From assembly GCA_002077065.1 (NCBI GenBank), contig NAJO01000025.1, forward strand, positions 496,001-560,000: a stretch of DNA of 64,000 nt, in the 5' to 3' direction. Shown here in pieces: positions 33,201 to 43,410 of this stretch (positions are counted from its first letter, which is position 1; every line of letters starts with the position of its first letter). The notes beneath the pieces were generated by a model. That model saw only the letters and a list, made by a program, of their open reading frames with translations. It searched no databases and was not told the DNA's origin. Made by a program: the position numbers and the translations under genes. The DNA is from Cryoendolithus antarcticus (lineage: Eukaryota > Ascomycota > Dothideomycetes > Cladosporiales > Cladosporiaceae).

Positions 33201-34347
33201 GCAAGATCGGGCTGATGCTGTTGTACAGATGCTGGTGAGACGAGCCATGGTGCTGCGGGTATGCTGTTCGAAAGCTGGTATGACGCGAGTGGATCGCGCT
33301 GGCCATTGTACTCCTGTAGTCGTGTGAAGGACGCATCGAAGGAAGGCGAAAGTTGGGCAAGGAGTGAGATCAAAGAGTGTGCCGAGTATGCCTTCGGCGA
33401 GCTTCGAGGTGCCGGATCGAATTTGTTGTTCGTCGATCGGTTGACAAAGAAGCCAGAGACATGAGATGTGATGTAGTATTGCTCGCCCTCGTTCGTCGTG
33501 ACTTGGAGGTAGAGCAGGTGGCCTCGGTTTCGTAGGTGATGTGGAGGTGGGTTCCAGGGCGAGAGCGAGATGGTCTTGATGGTCTTCGGAGGTGCATCTC
33601 GAGGCTTCGCGAGCAATGACGAGATGTTTGCCGGTGCGTTGAAGTCGTAGTCGGCGACTGGATTCAAGTCATCCTTCTTATCACCACTGCTCGCTATCTC
33701 CACCCCATCACACAAGCTCGTCCCTGCATCTATGCCCATGACCAAGTCTGTTCGATCGCCAGCCGCGCCGATCAATTCCCGTACTCTGACCACATGCATT
33801 CGAGCCTGCGCCTCAGTATATGGGTCTTCGACTAATGAGACCTCCGGGTCTGCCACAATATCGGGCACTTCTGAGAGCTCCACAAAGTCGTTGACCTTCT
33901 TGCCCTTGTGCTCTAGGTGAAAGCATGAGTACTGGAAGGTGTGCGGCTGGTCCACTATCGATTGCCTGATGTCTTGGACCTGCTCTTGTGTGGAGACCAT
34001 GATCTGGGTCTTTCCCGGGGCTTGCGGTAGCTTGACCGTGAGCTGGAAGACATTCTCGGGAATCTGCGCTGCCTCATCGACAGCTTCCTCGCCCTTCTCA
34101 GTCTTCGCTAGCTCTGAAGAGGTGCCGTTGGTCGAAGTGCCATTGGCATCTGATGTCGCGTGCTCACTTGAGCTGCCATTGGCGGATCCATTGGGTTTCC
34201 CGTCTGATGCTACATCGGCTGATGCAAGTCAGCAGGAGCTCTCGCCTGACTGTCCGTCTCGTCTTCTACCATCTACTGTGTAGCGATTTCACGTGTGTTG
34301 AGCTCCAACTTACATTTATTGTTCGCAACGTCATGATCTTCGGCCAT
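30254..34347 (-). CDS. CLU1: Clustered mitochondria protein (CLU1 / eIF3-associated)
   Basis: Two exons, 34314–34347 and 30254–34218, are joined over a 95-nt intron (GTAAGT…CATCAG) to give 1,332 aa. Exon 1 encodes MAEDHDVANNK, and the joined frame leads into ENVFQLTVKLPQAPGKTQIM, the start of the CLU N-terminal domain. Next come the conserved SCFHLEHKGKKVNDFVELSEV, then RVRELIGAAGDRTDLVMG, the central CLU domain (DPGEHQIDYGGVEGKDVI), and C-terminal tetratricopeptide repeats around LHEQIYGILHPEVARVYYAL. CLU proteins are cytosolic RNA-binding factors that keep mitochondria dispersed and co-purify with eIF3 in yeast. Length is typical. The C-terminus is Lys/Gly/Arg-rich. Confidence 0.94.
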
Positions 34348-34996
34348 TATCTCTCTATCAAGATCAAGTCCCAATGCCAAAGCCCAGAAGTACCAAAGTC
34401 GAAGTTACAAGAAGGAGTGGTATAGTACAAGGCGAGAGCTATAGTACACGAAGCGGATAATGACTGCAATGAGAAAGGATTGAAGGAAACTCGAGACTTG
34501 ACCGTGACCAAACAAAATCTAACTTTCGCGTAGAGCATTGACAAGGACAACCCGACCTCTGCCGACGACACTCCCGAGCTCCGGAGATGGTGTCTAGTCG
34601 TGCTTGTAGAATGCCATGTATCGAGGAGTGGCAATCATCGGACCGATATGTCTCTCTCCATGATATGCAGATGCAGCACGTTCGTGTTGAGCCGAGAGTG
34701 CAAGGTCTCTCACTGACGGACTGGTACGAGACCTGATGGCAATGAGACAGCCAAGAGACGGCCCGAACTCTATGCATTCGCGTGGCTTGGGACCTTGAGT
34801 TGTTATGCTGACGGACGGAGGGCGATCGACCTATGCCATAGCTTCAAAGTCATCTCTCCTCTCTCGTGGGCATAGCGATAGTAGGTGTCAACTCGAGAGG
34901 TGAGTTTGCAGACGTCCATGTCACGATTGTGATACATTGACGCCTTTGTCCCGACGCGTTCTGGATGAGCTTATCACGCGACTCCTGAGCACCAAT
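34348..34996. promoter_or_regulatory. Divergent promoter, CLU1 / mitochondrial ATPase gene
   Basis: These 649 bp separate two head-to-head genes whose products both concern mitochondria. Both promoters must lie here. No named element is evident. Confidence 0.4.
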
Positions 34997-36733
34997 ATGT
35001 CTACGTATCGCACTCTACCAAGACTTTCAACCTTCACCTCAACACCATGTACATATCGACCTGGGTTCCAACGACTACTTGTGCACTCTACACCCGGAAC
35101 GACGTTGATCCAGCAACGCCATGCTTCAGTCCAACAACCACCTGGGCCAAACCTACCAGGACCACCAGATGATCCTAATGATGACCCAAAACGGCAAGGA
35201 TCCAATGCGAGTCAGGACTCATGGCGGTCCACAGCCTACAAGATGGCCGAGTCCGCTCTGACCACTGGCGCCTCGGTTGCGATTCTCGGCCTAGTAGGCT
35301 ACGGCTACACGCGCTACTACAAGCACATGGTCCTCAAGAAGATGGAGAACGCCTTCGAACCAGGCGACCCCGTTCTCGACCTTGCCGCCACTTCGAAACT
35401 CGGGTCTGCGACTGGCGGCAGCGTGCTTGTCGATGAGGACAAGAATCGCGAGCACTGGGTTCTTCGTGAGGAGCAATCCAAGCTCGACGCGATAGTAAGC
35501 GGTCAAATCCGTGGGCAGTACCATCTCCTTGTTGGCGAGAAAGGTACGGGAAAGTCTAGCATGCTCATTGACGCCATGGCCAAGATCGACGGCGAAGGCG
35601 TGGCCATGTTCGATGCGCATGCAGATCCTGAGATCGTACGCATTCGGCTTGGCAAAGCACTGGACTTTGAGTACCACGAAGACAACATTGGCTCGTTGTT
35701 CTCCATTCGCGGACCTCGAGATGCCAGTGCACTGCTGGACATCGAGCGCGCCTTCAACAAGCTCGAAAAGGTCGCTCTGCGGCGGCGCGACAAGGTCGGC
35801 CGTCCCTTGATCCTCATCATCAACTCGATGCACCTCCTCCGCGACGACGCAGCCGGCAAGGACCTTCTCGAACTCCTCCAACAACGCGCAGAGCAATGGG
35901 CCGCCTCAAATCTCGCCACAGTGATCTTCAATTCCGATGACTACTGGGTCTACGAACGCCTAAAGCAGTACGCCACCCGCATGAACGTAATCCGGATTCT
36001 CGACCTCAACAAATCTAAAGCCATAGACGCACTGCGAAACTACCGTCAACGCTACCGTAACGAGCACCCGTCCCCTTCACTGCTAGAGCAAGTCTACGAC
36101 AAAATCGGCGGCCGTATGTCCTATATTGGCCGCGTCGCAAAGTCCTCGGACATGCTCTCAGCCGCCGACGCCATCTGCGCGATGGAGAAGACCTGGTTCC
36201 TCAACCAGTGCTGGATTCTCGGAGAAGATATGGATGATGATGTGATGAATCAGCAGAAGTACGCCTCCGCTGCTATGGTCTTGGCGAAAGCGCTCGTAGA
36301 CAAGGAAAAGGAAATGCCGTCCTGCTACCACCCTACGGAAGGCCATATCCTGCCGCAGATCCCTCTTCACGAGGCAAGACAAATCATGACCCGCGCGGAC
36401 TTCATCCAGAGCTATGATGCCATCAATCTCTTCACCATAGACTCGCGGGCTATGGTGCGAGCTGATAGTGTGCCCATGATGAATGCGTTCAAAGAGATAT
36501 GCGCGCAAGAGGGGTTTGATGAGTTGCTGCAGGACACATTGGATCGGATCTCGGCAATTGAGAGTTTGCAGCGTACGAGGGAGCTGACTGTCAAGGACCT
36601 GTGGGCTGGCGGCAAGTTCAAGATCAAGATGCTGGACACGAAAGGAAAGGAGAACGGCAGTTTGGTCGTGGCTGTAGCTAGTGAGGAGGAGGGTGGGAAG
36701 GGGGATCAGTGGGCTACCAGTGGGGTTGAGTGA
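34997..36733 (+). CDS. Mitochondrial Orc1/AAA-like P-loop ATPase
   Basis: This single-exon gene encodes 578 aa from the ATG at 34999-adjacent codon 34997 (MSTYRTLPRLSTF); an upstream extension of the frame has no ATG. The first 60 residues are Arg/Ser/Thr-rich without acidic residues, as in a mitochondrial presequence. A hydrophobic segment (TGASVAILGLVGYGY) follows at about residues 88–103. The ATPase part has Walker A GEKGTGKSS (about 178–186). The Walker B position reads LILIINSMH, with Asn-Ser where Asp-Glu/Asp is usual; this is followed by HLLRDDAAGKDLLELLQQRA. The C-terminal half is helical. I recognise a conserved fungal family of Orc1-like ATPases but know no established function. Inner-membrane anchoring is inferred. 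Confidence 0.72.
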   Translation: MSTYRTLPRLSTFTSTPCTYRPGFQRLLVHSTPGTTLIQQRHASVQQPPGPNLPGPPDDPNDDPKRQGSNASQDSWRSTAYKMAESALTTGASVAILGLVGYGYTRYYKHMVLKKMENAFEPGDPVLDLAATSKLGSATGGSVLVDEDKNREHWVLREEQSKLDAIVSGQIRGQYHLLVGEKGTGKSSMLIDAMAKIDGEGVAMFDAHADPEIVRIRLGKALDFEYHEDNIGSLFSIRGPRDASALLDIERAFNKLEKVALRRRDKVGRPLILIINSMHLLRDDAAGKDLLELLQQRAEQWAASNLATVIFNSDDYWVYERLKQYATRMNVIRILDLNKSKAIDALRNYRQRYRNEHPSPSLLEQVYDKIGGRMSYIGRVAKSSDMLSAADAICAMEKTWFLNQCWILGEDMDDDVMNQQKYASAAMVLAKALVDKEKEMPSCYHPTEGHILPQIPLHEARQIMTRADFIQSYDAINLFTIDSRAMVRADSVPMMNAFKEICAQEGFDELLQDTLDRISAIESLQRTRELTVKDLWAGGKFKIKMLDTKGKENGSLVVAVASEEEGGKGDQWATSGVE

Positions 36734-37035
36734 TGGGTGTGAGTTGTGTGTACTAGATCCTGCGGATCGGCCGCTCTTGCATAGATTATTACTCGCCAAG
36801 TTGTCATTATCCTACCCAGATATGGGGATCTCGCTACACGTGACCTCGAATTTGATGTCTGACGTCCTGCGACTTCAGCCGTCAACAATGAGCCAAGCCA
36901 TAACTCAAGACACCCCTAACACTGGCTCCATGGTCGCTTTTCTTCGCTCACCTCGCTACCAGAACGACGCAATGAATGATGATTGAACGACAAGGCTGAT
37001 TACATTGAAGCCCGCGACTGCCTACAGCGCCCAAC
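36734..37035. other. Intergenic, upstream of AP-1 gamma
   Basis: These 302 bp separate two tandem genes and hold the gamma-adaptin promoter. No gene or named element is recognised. Confidence 0.45.
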
Positions 37036-39836
37036 ATGAGTTCCTGTACGAAGCACCGCCTCAGGATCTGGTTTTGTCGAAGAGTATACTGACGTAAGTT
37101 ACACACAGTAAAACAATTCATTCGTAATGTGCGCGCCTCGAAGACGATCGCCGACGAGAGGGCAGTGGTGCAGAAGGAGAGCGCAGCCATAAGAGCGAGC
37201 TTTAGGGAGGAAAGCCACAATTCGGATCTACGGTAGGCAATTACACAGGGCCTCGGATTCAAGGGCATAATGCTCATATGCTACATAACAGGCGGAACAA
37301 TGTCGCCAAACTGCTCTACCTCTTCACCCTGGGTGAACGCACCCACTTCGGCCAGATCGAATGCCTCAAATTGCTCGCCTCGCCGCGCTTCGCGGACAAG
37401 CGTCTGGGATACCTGGGGACGATGTTGCTGCTGGATGAGAATCAGGAGGTGCTGACCCTTGTCACGAACTCGTTGAAGAAGTACAGCCGCTCAACTTTAA
37501 AGAGGAGGCTCGATCAGGCAGCTAACAAAATCCAGCGACCTCAACCACTCGAACCAGTATATTGTCGGCCTTGCTCTCTGCACGCTCGGCAACATAGCCA
37601 GTATCGAAATGTCGCGCGACCTCTTCCCCGAAATCGAAACGATACTCACTTCCTCGAACCCTTACGTCCGCCGGAAAGCCGCACTCTGTGCTATGCGGAT
37701 ATGTCGGAAGGTGCCTGATCTGCAAGAGCACTTTCTGGACAAAGCGAAGCTATTGCTGAACGACAAGAACCACGGTGTGCTGCTGAGCGGTCTGACATTG
37801 GTGATCAGTATGTGCGAAGCAGACGAGGAAGAGGAGGGCGGGGAGGGAGGAGTGGTGGAAATCATGAGGCCATTGACAGGAAGTCTGGTGAAGATGCTGA
37901 AGGGATTGAGTCAGAGCGGGTATGCGCCGGAGCATGATGTGACTGGCATCACGGACCCGTTTCTGCAGGTGAAGATACTACGACTTTTAAGAATACTTGG
38001 GCGAGGCGACGCGCAGATCAGCGAGCAGATCAACGATATTCTGGCACAAGTAGCGACGAACACCGACTCGAGTAAGAACGTGGGCAACTCGATTCTGTAC
38101 GAGGCAGTGTTGACGATTCTGGACATCGAGGCGGACTCGGGATTGAGGGTACTGGGCGTGAACATTCTTGGAAAATTCTTGACGAACAGGGACAACAACA
38201 TACGATACGTGGCGTTGAACACGCTCATCAAAGTCGTGGCTATCGAACCGAATGCTGTGCAGAGACATCGGAACACCATACTAGACTGCTTGCGGGACCC
38301 GGATATCAGTATCCGACGGAGAGCGCTAGATCTGAGCTTCACTTTGATCAACGAGAGTAACGTGCGGGTACTCATACGGGAACTCCTGGCCTTCTTGGAA
38401 GTGGCAGATGCGGAGTTCAAACCCATCATGACTTCGCAAATTGGCATCGCGGCTGATCGCTTCGCGCCGAACAAGCGATGGCACTGCGATACGATGCTAC
38501 GGGTCCTCAAGCTGGCTGGGAATTACGTGAAGGAGCAGATCCTGTCTTCGTTCGTGCGACTCATCGCTACGACGCCAGATCTACAGACGTACTGCGCGCA
38601 GAAACTTTACGCTGCACTGCGAGATGATGTGTCTCAGGAGGGCCTCAACTTAGCAGGCGCGTGGGTGATCGGCGAATACGGCGATGCATTATTGCGAGGA
38701 GGCAGCTTCGAAGACGAAGAGAGAATACGAGACGTGCATGAGTCGGAGATTGTGGATGTCTTCACAGGCATACTGCAGAGCAGCTACGCTGGACAGAGCG
38801 TGACGGAGTACATTATCACAGCTACGATGAAGCTCACGACGCGATTGCAAGAGCCTGCACAGGTCGATCGGTTGCGGAGGTTACTGCTGAGCCACCAGAC
38901 GAATCTGGACGTCGAGATTCAGCAACGTGCTGTGGAGTACGGGAACCTCTTCGGCTACGAGAGCGTGCGGCAGGGTGTACTTGAGCGGATGCCGCCTCCA
39001 GAGATACGTGAAGAACAGCGTGTACTTGGCGAGGCGACAGCAGCGAGTATCAACAAGAAGCGAGCTACTAAGCTTCCGGCATCGAAGAAGAAAGTCAGCC
39101 AGATCACAGAGCAGGACATGCTGCTCGATCTCATGGGTGGGGAGTCCGATCTGCCTACTGTAGACATGAGTGCAACGCTCAACGGCGGGCAAGGAAACGC
39201 AGATCTATTAGCCGACATACTTGGCGGTGGCGAGACCATAAGTCCAATCAATAGCACTAATGGCCTCAACGGCACAGCGAGACAGCAACCGGCAGCAGGA
39301 GGTATGTCGAGCATAATGGACCTCTTCGACTCCGCTCCCTCAACAGCGACCTCCCAACCTCCCGCCGCACAAGCTCGACCACCGACGAACGACCTCTTCG
39401 GCTCTACTTCTCCACCAGCCGCACAACAAGCAGCACATATCGCGTACTCCAAGAACGACCTCCACCTCACATTCACAGTCACGCGGAATGCACAAGCCGT
39501 CTCCCTACAAGCAAAATTTCGCAACACATCAGCATTCAGCGGACTGAGTAATGTAAATCTGCAAGCTGCTGTGCCGAAAACGCAGAAGTTGCAGTTACAA
39601 GCTATCTCCTCGACTGAGATCGGAGGAGGAGAGGAGGCGAGCCAGGGGATGAGGGTTGTGAGTGCTGCTGGAGGGGTGAGTGCTCGATCTGAAACGCGCC
39701 TGATTCCTAGATGAGCCCTGCTAACTTTCTCACCTAGGCACCGCCCGCCAAGCTGAGACTACGGCTGAAGTTGAGCTTCGTGAAAGAGGGTGGAGAGGCG
39801 GTGATGGAGCAAGTGGACTGGAGTGAGCCGACATGA
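37036..39836 (+). CDS. APL4: AP-1 adaptor complex gamma subunit
   Basis: Five exons (37036–37045, 37109–37232, 37292–37480, 37536–39675, 39738–39836) encode 853 aa; introns are 63, 59, 55 and 62 nt. Exon 1 is only 10 nt and yields [20 protein letters not shown], the classic gamma-adaptin start. The trunk contains [40 protein letters not shown] and the solenoid to about residue 580. The hinge carries DMLLDLMGG and LLADILGGG, resembling clathrin boxes. The C-terminal ear (about 735–853) begins at [13 protein letters not shown] and ends DWSEPT. AP-1 sorts cargo between trans-Golgi and endosomes in clathrin vesicles. All junctions restore conserved residues. Confidence 0.95.
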
Positions 39837-40028
39837 GATCCTAGAAAGCACGACACGAGGCGAACCTCAAGAAATCGATCGAATGGAGCGCTCCGCATCG
39901 AGAGTCCACTCATAGTTTGGCCATGGCTTCTGTGTCAGATTTCCGACTGCGTGACAGCAGATTCACTGACCTCTGCAATATGTACACATCCATATCACCG
40001 CGGGCTAGATCGAGAACGGTCCACGGCC

Positions 40029-42845
40029 CTAATACCACACATCAACCTTTCCTGTCCCATCACTCACACCCCTGACTCTTCCCCCCTCAAGCACACTCCC
40101 CTCACTCATAACCCACCCTCTACTTCTCACTTCCTTCTTCCCGAATAATTCCTCAAGTCCCCCAGTAACAAGACCCAGCGCTTCCTTCTCCCCAATCGCA
40201 CCTCCGGAATTCGCTCTCGCGATCCCAGCATACAAGTACAGATCCCTCGTCTGCCAGTCCTCCTCAGTCCCCAACCTCAACTTCACCCCTGCAGCGAGCA
40301 AGACGTCTATAGCCGTGCCGTTCGTGAGTGGTGCACCGGTGAGCGAGCGGCGTTGGTCCCAGGTGAAGCTGTATGGGTAAGGAGCCGCGAGGATGACGGG
40401 CACCTTAGCGGCTGCGAGTTCAGGGGCGAGGATGTGCGCTTCTGCGCCGCCGTGGATTATGAGGCGGAGGGGGGCGGAGTGAGGTGAGGAGGTCAAGAGA
40501 GAGTGGAGGGAGAGGAGAGCGGCGATTGTGTCGGCTTTATGGACTGTGATTACCAGGGGTAGGGTGCCGTTAAGAACTGCAAGGATGTCGAGGGTTTCAT
40601 GCGAGGTAGTCGGGGGGAGGGAGGAGGTGTTGAGGGAGAGGGCATGCAGAAGCTTGGCTTCCAGTGCTGCGATTTCGGAGGATGTTGAAGGTGTCTTGTC
40701 GTCGCGCGTAGATGGGAGGAGGGAGTAGTGCACGCTGCTCTTCTTCTCCACGATCGCATGTTTCTCGAGTGCGTGGGCGGCGTTGACGCGGAATGAGACG
40801 CTGCTTCCCTTGAAGCCTCCGCCTCGGTAGCCTGGAGCTGTGATAGCTGTTGTGACGCCATGACGGTACGCTGCGCGGAGCGTCTTGAGGTCTAGAGACA
40901 GGCCTTGCGCTGCTGCGGAGTAGGCCTCGGCGTTATTGTTGCCATCTTTCGTGTCGGTTTCCGCGGAGATCTCTTCGAGGCCGAGGTGGGAGAATAGAGC
41001 AGTGGCGGGAGGGACCATGTGACCATTCTCCAGGTGCAGAGTCTGTGCATTACCCATGGTGGCAATCTCTGCCGTGCAGCTGCTGATGCAGGAGATGCTA
41101 CCGTTTACGATGAGGACTGTGGTCGCCTTTTTCGCGCTCTCTAGCTCCTCGAAGTCTGGCAGGAGGATTGATGTCACGCCCGTGATGATCATATCCTGGT
41201 GAGACGTAGACGCTTCAGCCATCGTAGGCACCTCGGGCCGCTTCTCTAATGGCTTCGCAGCAGGCTTCTTGATCTCGACCGCATCAGCAAATTGTGGCGC
41301 ACCATCAATCCAGACCTGCACTGGCGTAGCACCGACACTGAGCGGATCGCTATCCCACAGCGCAAGATCGGCATCAAAGCCCGCCTTCACCTTGCCAATT
41401 CTCTCGCCAAGTCCCAGTAGCTCAGCGCTCGCGCTCGTCACACCAGCTAGAGCTACATGGTACGGCAGACCATACATGTGCGCCTTCGCAGCCTCAAAGA
41501 CAACATGCTGTGCATTCAACACTGGGTTGTCCGACACGTAGACAGGCGTGATGCCGTTCTCGTTAAGGATCTTGCCAGCTTGTTCAGAACCCATGTAAGA
41601 CTCCTGCTTGTAAAACATGTTGTCCGCGAACAGCGCAGCAGCGGGCGGACGCCCGCCATAGTTGCGCTTGAGGATCTCCGGCACGAGATACGTCTCATGC
41701 GCATGATGAAATGCCCTGACGGAGAACTTGAACTCATTAGTATGCCGAATGTACGCCTCCAAGTCAGGGATCGTATAGCAGTGCGTGTTGACATAGACCT
41801 GCCCTCTCAGTACAGCGCCGAGACTCTCCCACTCGAGCTCAGTGGGAAGGTATTCCTGCATCGCCTCAGCGCCGAATTGATCAGCAGCCGCGCACCAGTC
41901 ATCTTGCTTCTGATTGTAGCTCCGCGCCTGCTCGAAAGCATGCCGGAAGTACCATGCCTCGCCCAGCCGTGAGAAGGGTCCGAAATGACGACCCACGTGC
42001 CCATAAACGCGCTTAGCGTTCTCGCCGCAGGCCATCTTCATGTACCTCCAATTCCGATCTGGATCAGCGAGCATGTCGTCCGCACTGATCTCGGAGCGAC
42101 CATTGAGGGGTCCGACAGCGTGCTTAAGCACATAAGCTTCGCCGCCGATGTTGTTGCCTGAGCCAGGCAAGATGAGCGAAGTCGTCACGCCACCGGACTT
42201 GATGATCTGGATCTGCGGGTCTAGCGGGTTGAAGCCATCGATGGAACGGACATAGGGCGTGGTGTCAGAGCTGAGCTCATTAGTGTCCTCACCTCCGCGG
42301 CTGTTGGGGAGGGAGTCCACACCGGTGTGGCTGTGCATGTCGATGATGCCGGAGGTGAGCATGCGACCGGTACCATCGTGGATTACGGTGTCGTCTGGTA
42401 GATCTGCGGTGGCGATATGGCTTGCTACTTGAGTGATCAGCCCGTACTGCAGAAGCACATCGCCAGAGACCCAGCTATGGTTCCCGTGCACGGCTTCACC
42501 AGTCCAGATCGTGGTGTTCTTGATCAGCGTAGCCGGACTGCCGTTCCATCTGGCATTCTTGCTACGCTGTCCGCTGGGATCGGAAGGTACAGATCTCAAC
42601 TTGGCGCACACAGCGTAGTCCTGCTGCAGCTTCGCTACATTGAGAGTCTTAGGTGAGCCATCTCGGAAACTGATGTTCAGAGGACGCGGGTTCCAGTAGC
42701 TGTATAAGCTATATGCTAGGAATGCCAGAAAGACCACTCTGAAAGCTCGACGACGGTGGCTACGATGAGGTCGCGATCGGCCAGGCTGTTTCTTTGGCTC
42801 CCCAGTCTCTACGGGCGTGTACTTGGGTAGTTCTTCGTGACCCAT
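40029..42845 (-). CDS. Membrane-anchored amidohydrolase-family protein
   Basis: This single-exon gene encodes 938 aa from the ATG at 42845 (MGHEELPKYTPVETG); the frame upstream lacks an ATG. The first 45 residues are cytosolic and basic, then one hydrophobic segment (VVFLAFLAYSLYSYW) gives a type II topology. The catalytic part has the HxH metal motif (IIDMHSHTG), conserved GSGNNIGGEAYVLKHAVG, metal-ligand-like VNTHCYTIPDLEAY and FHHAHETYLV, and a late GFDADLALWDSDPLSVG strand. This places it with fungal imidazolonepropionase-related amidohydrolases. A second, weaker amidohydrolase-like half covers residues 560–938. Substrate unknown; a secretory-pathway lumen or cell-surface site is inferred from the anchor. 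Confidence 0.85.
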   Translation of the reverse strand: MGHEELPKYTPVETGEPKKQPGRSRPHRSHRRRAFRVVFLAFLAYSLYSYWNPRPLNISFRDGSPKTLNVAKLQQDYAVCAKLRSVPSDPSGQRSKNARWNGSPATLIKNTTIWTGEAVHGNHSWVSGDVLLQYGLITQVASHIATADLPDDTVIHDGTGRMLTSGIIDMHSHTGVDSLPNSRGGEDTNELSSDTTPYVRSIDGFNPLDPQIQIIKSGGVTTSLILPGSGNNIGGEAYVLKHAVGPLNGRSEISADDMLADPDRNWRYMKMACGENAKRVYGHVGRHFGPFSRLGEAWYFRHAFEQARSYNQKQDDWCAAADQFGAEAMQEYLPTELEWESLGAVLRGQVYVNTHCYTIPDLEAYIRHTNEFKFSVRAFHHAHETYLVPEILKRNYGGRPPAAALFADNMFYKQESYMGSEQAGKILNENGITPVYVSDNPVLNAQHVVFEAAKAHMYGLPYHVALAGVTSASAELLGLGERIGKVKAGFDADLALWDSDPLSVGATPVQVWIDGAPQFADAVEIKKPAAKPLEKRPEVPTMAEASTSHQDMIITGVTSILLPDFEELESAKKATTVLIVNGSISCISSCTAEIATMGNAQTLHLENGHMVPPATALFSHLGLEEISAETDTKDGNNNAEAYSAAAQGLSLDLKTLRAAYRHGVTTAITAPGYRGGGFKGSSVSFRVNAAHALEKHAIVEKKSSVHYSLLPSTRDDKTPSTSSEIAALEAKLLHALSLNTSSLPPTTSHETLDILAVLNGTLPLVITVHKADTIAALLSLHSLLTSSPHSAPLRLIIHGGAEAHILAPELAAAKVPVILAAPYPYSFTWDQRRSLTGAPLTNGTAIDVLLAAGVKLRLGTEEDWQTRDLYLYAGIARANSGGAIGEKEALGLVTGGLEELFGKKEVRSRGWVMSEGSVLEGGRVRGVSDGTGKVDVWY

Positions 42846-43410
42846 CTTGTCTTTGGTGCAGCTCCGTCTCAATGGCTAAGCGACGACTATTGGAGCTTCA
42901 CACACGCTGCCCTAACTCGACTTCCGAGGGGACTAAGGATCAGGCACGAAGTACAGCGGGATGATGTTTGTTTACGAGAGCATTGCGCTTTGGAGATAGC
43001 TAGCTCAATTGGGCAGGTCGACGGACAGTAGCACGGAGTTCGGCTGGCGATCAGTGTGCCAGCATCGCAGGGTTGGTGAGGAATAATGATGGTCACGATC
43101 GTAACGACTTGGACTACGTGAAGTGGAGTGCAACTTGTTCATGCGTACTACTAATACTGCCCGATGCCGCATGCGAACAAAACCTCGCACGAATGACACG
43201 GCCATACTCCGATGGTATGCATACTATCTTTGCTCACTTCGTACACGACTTGGTGCTCCCGCATCCATGCATCCTCAGTGCTTCGCTCAAGTGTCGTACG
43301 TGGGCTACACAAGGCTTGGGCACCGTCTCTCATATCCCAGCGTGCATGAGTGATCTTCGCGCTCTCGTTCGAGGTGATGGGGTGGCCGCCAAGTCTAGGA
43401 GTAGACATCG
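42846..43410. other. Intergenic, upstream of amidohydrolase
   Basis: These 565 bp contain the amidohydrolase promoter and the 3' end of the BBP gene. No gene or named element is recognised. Confidence 0.5.
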
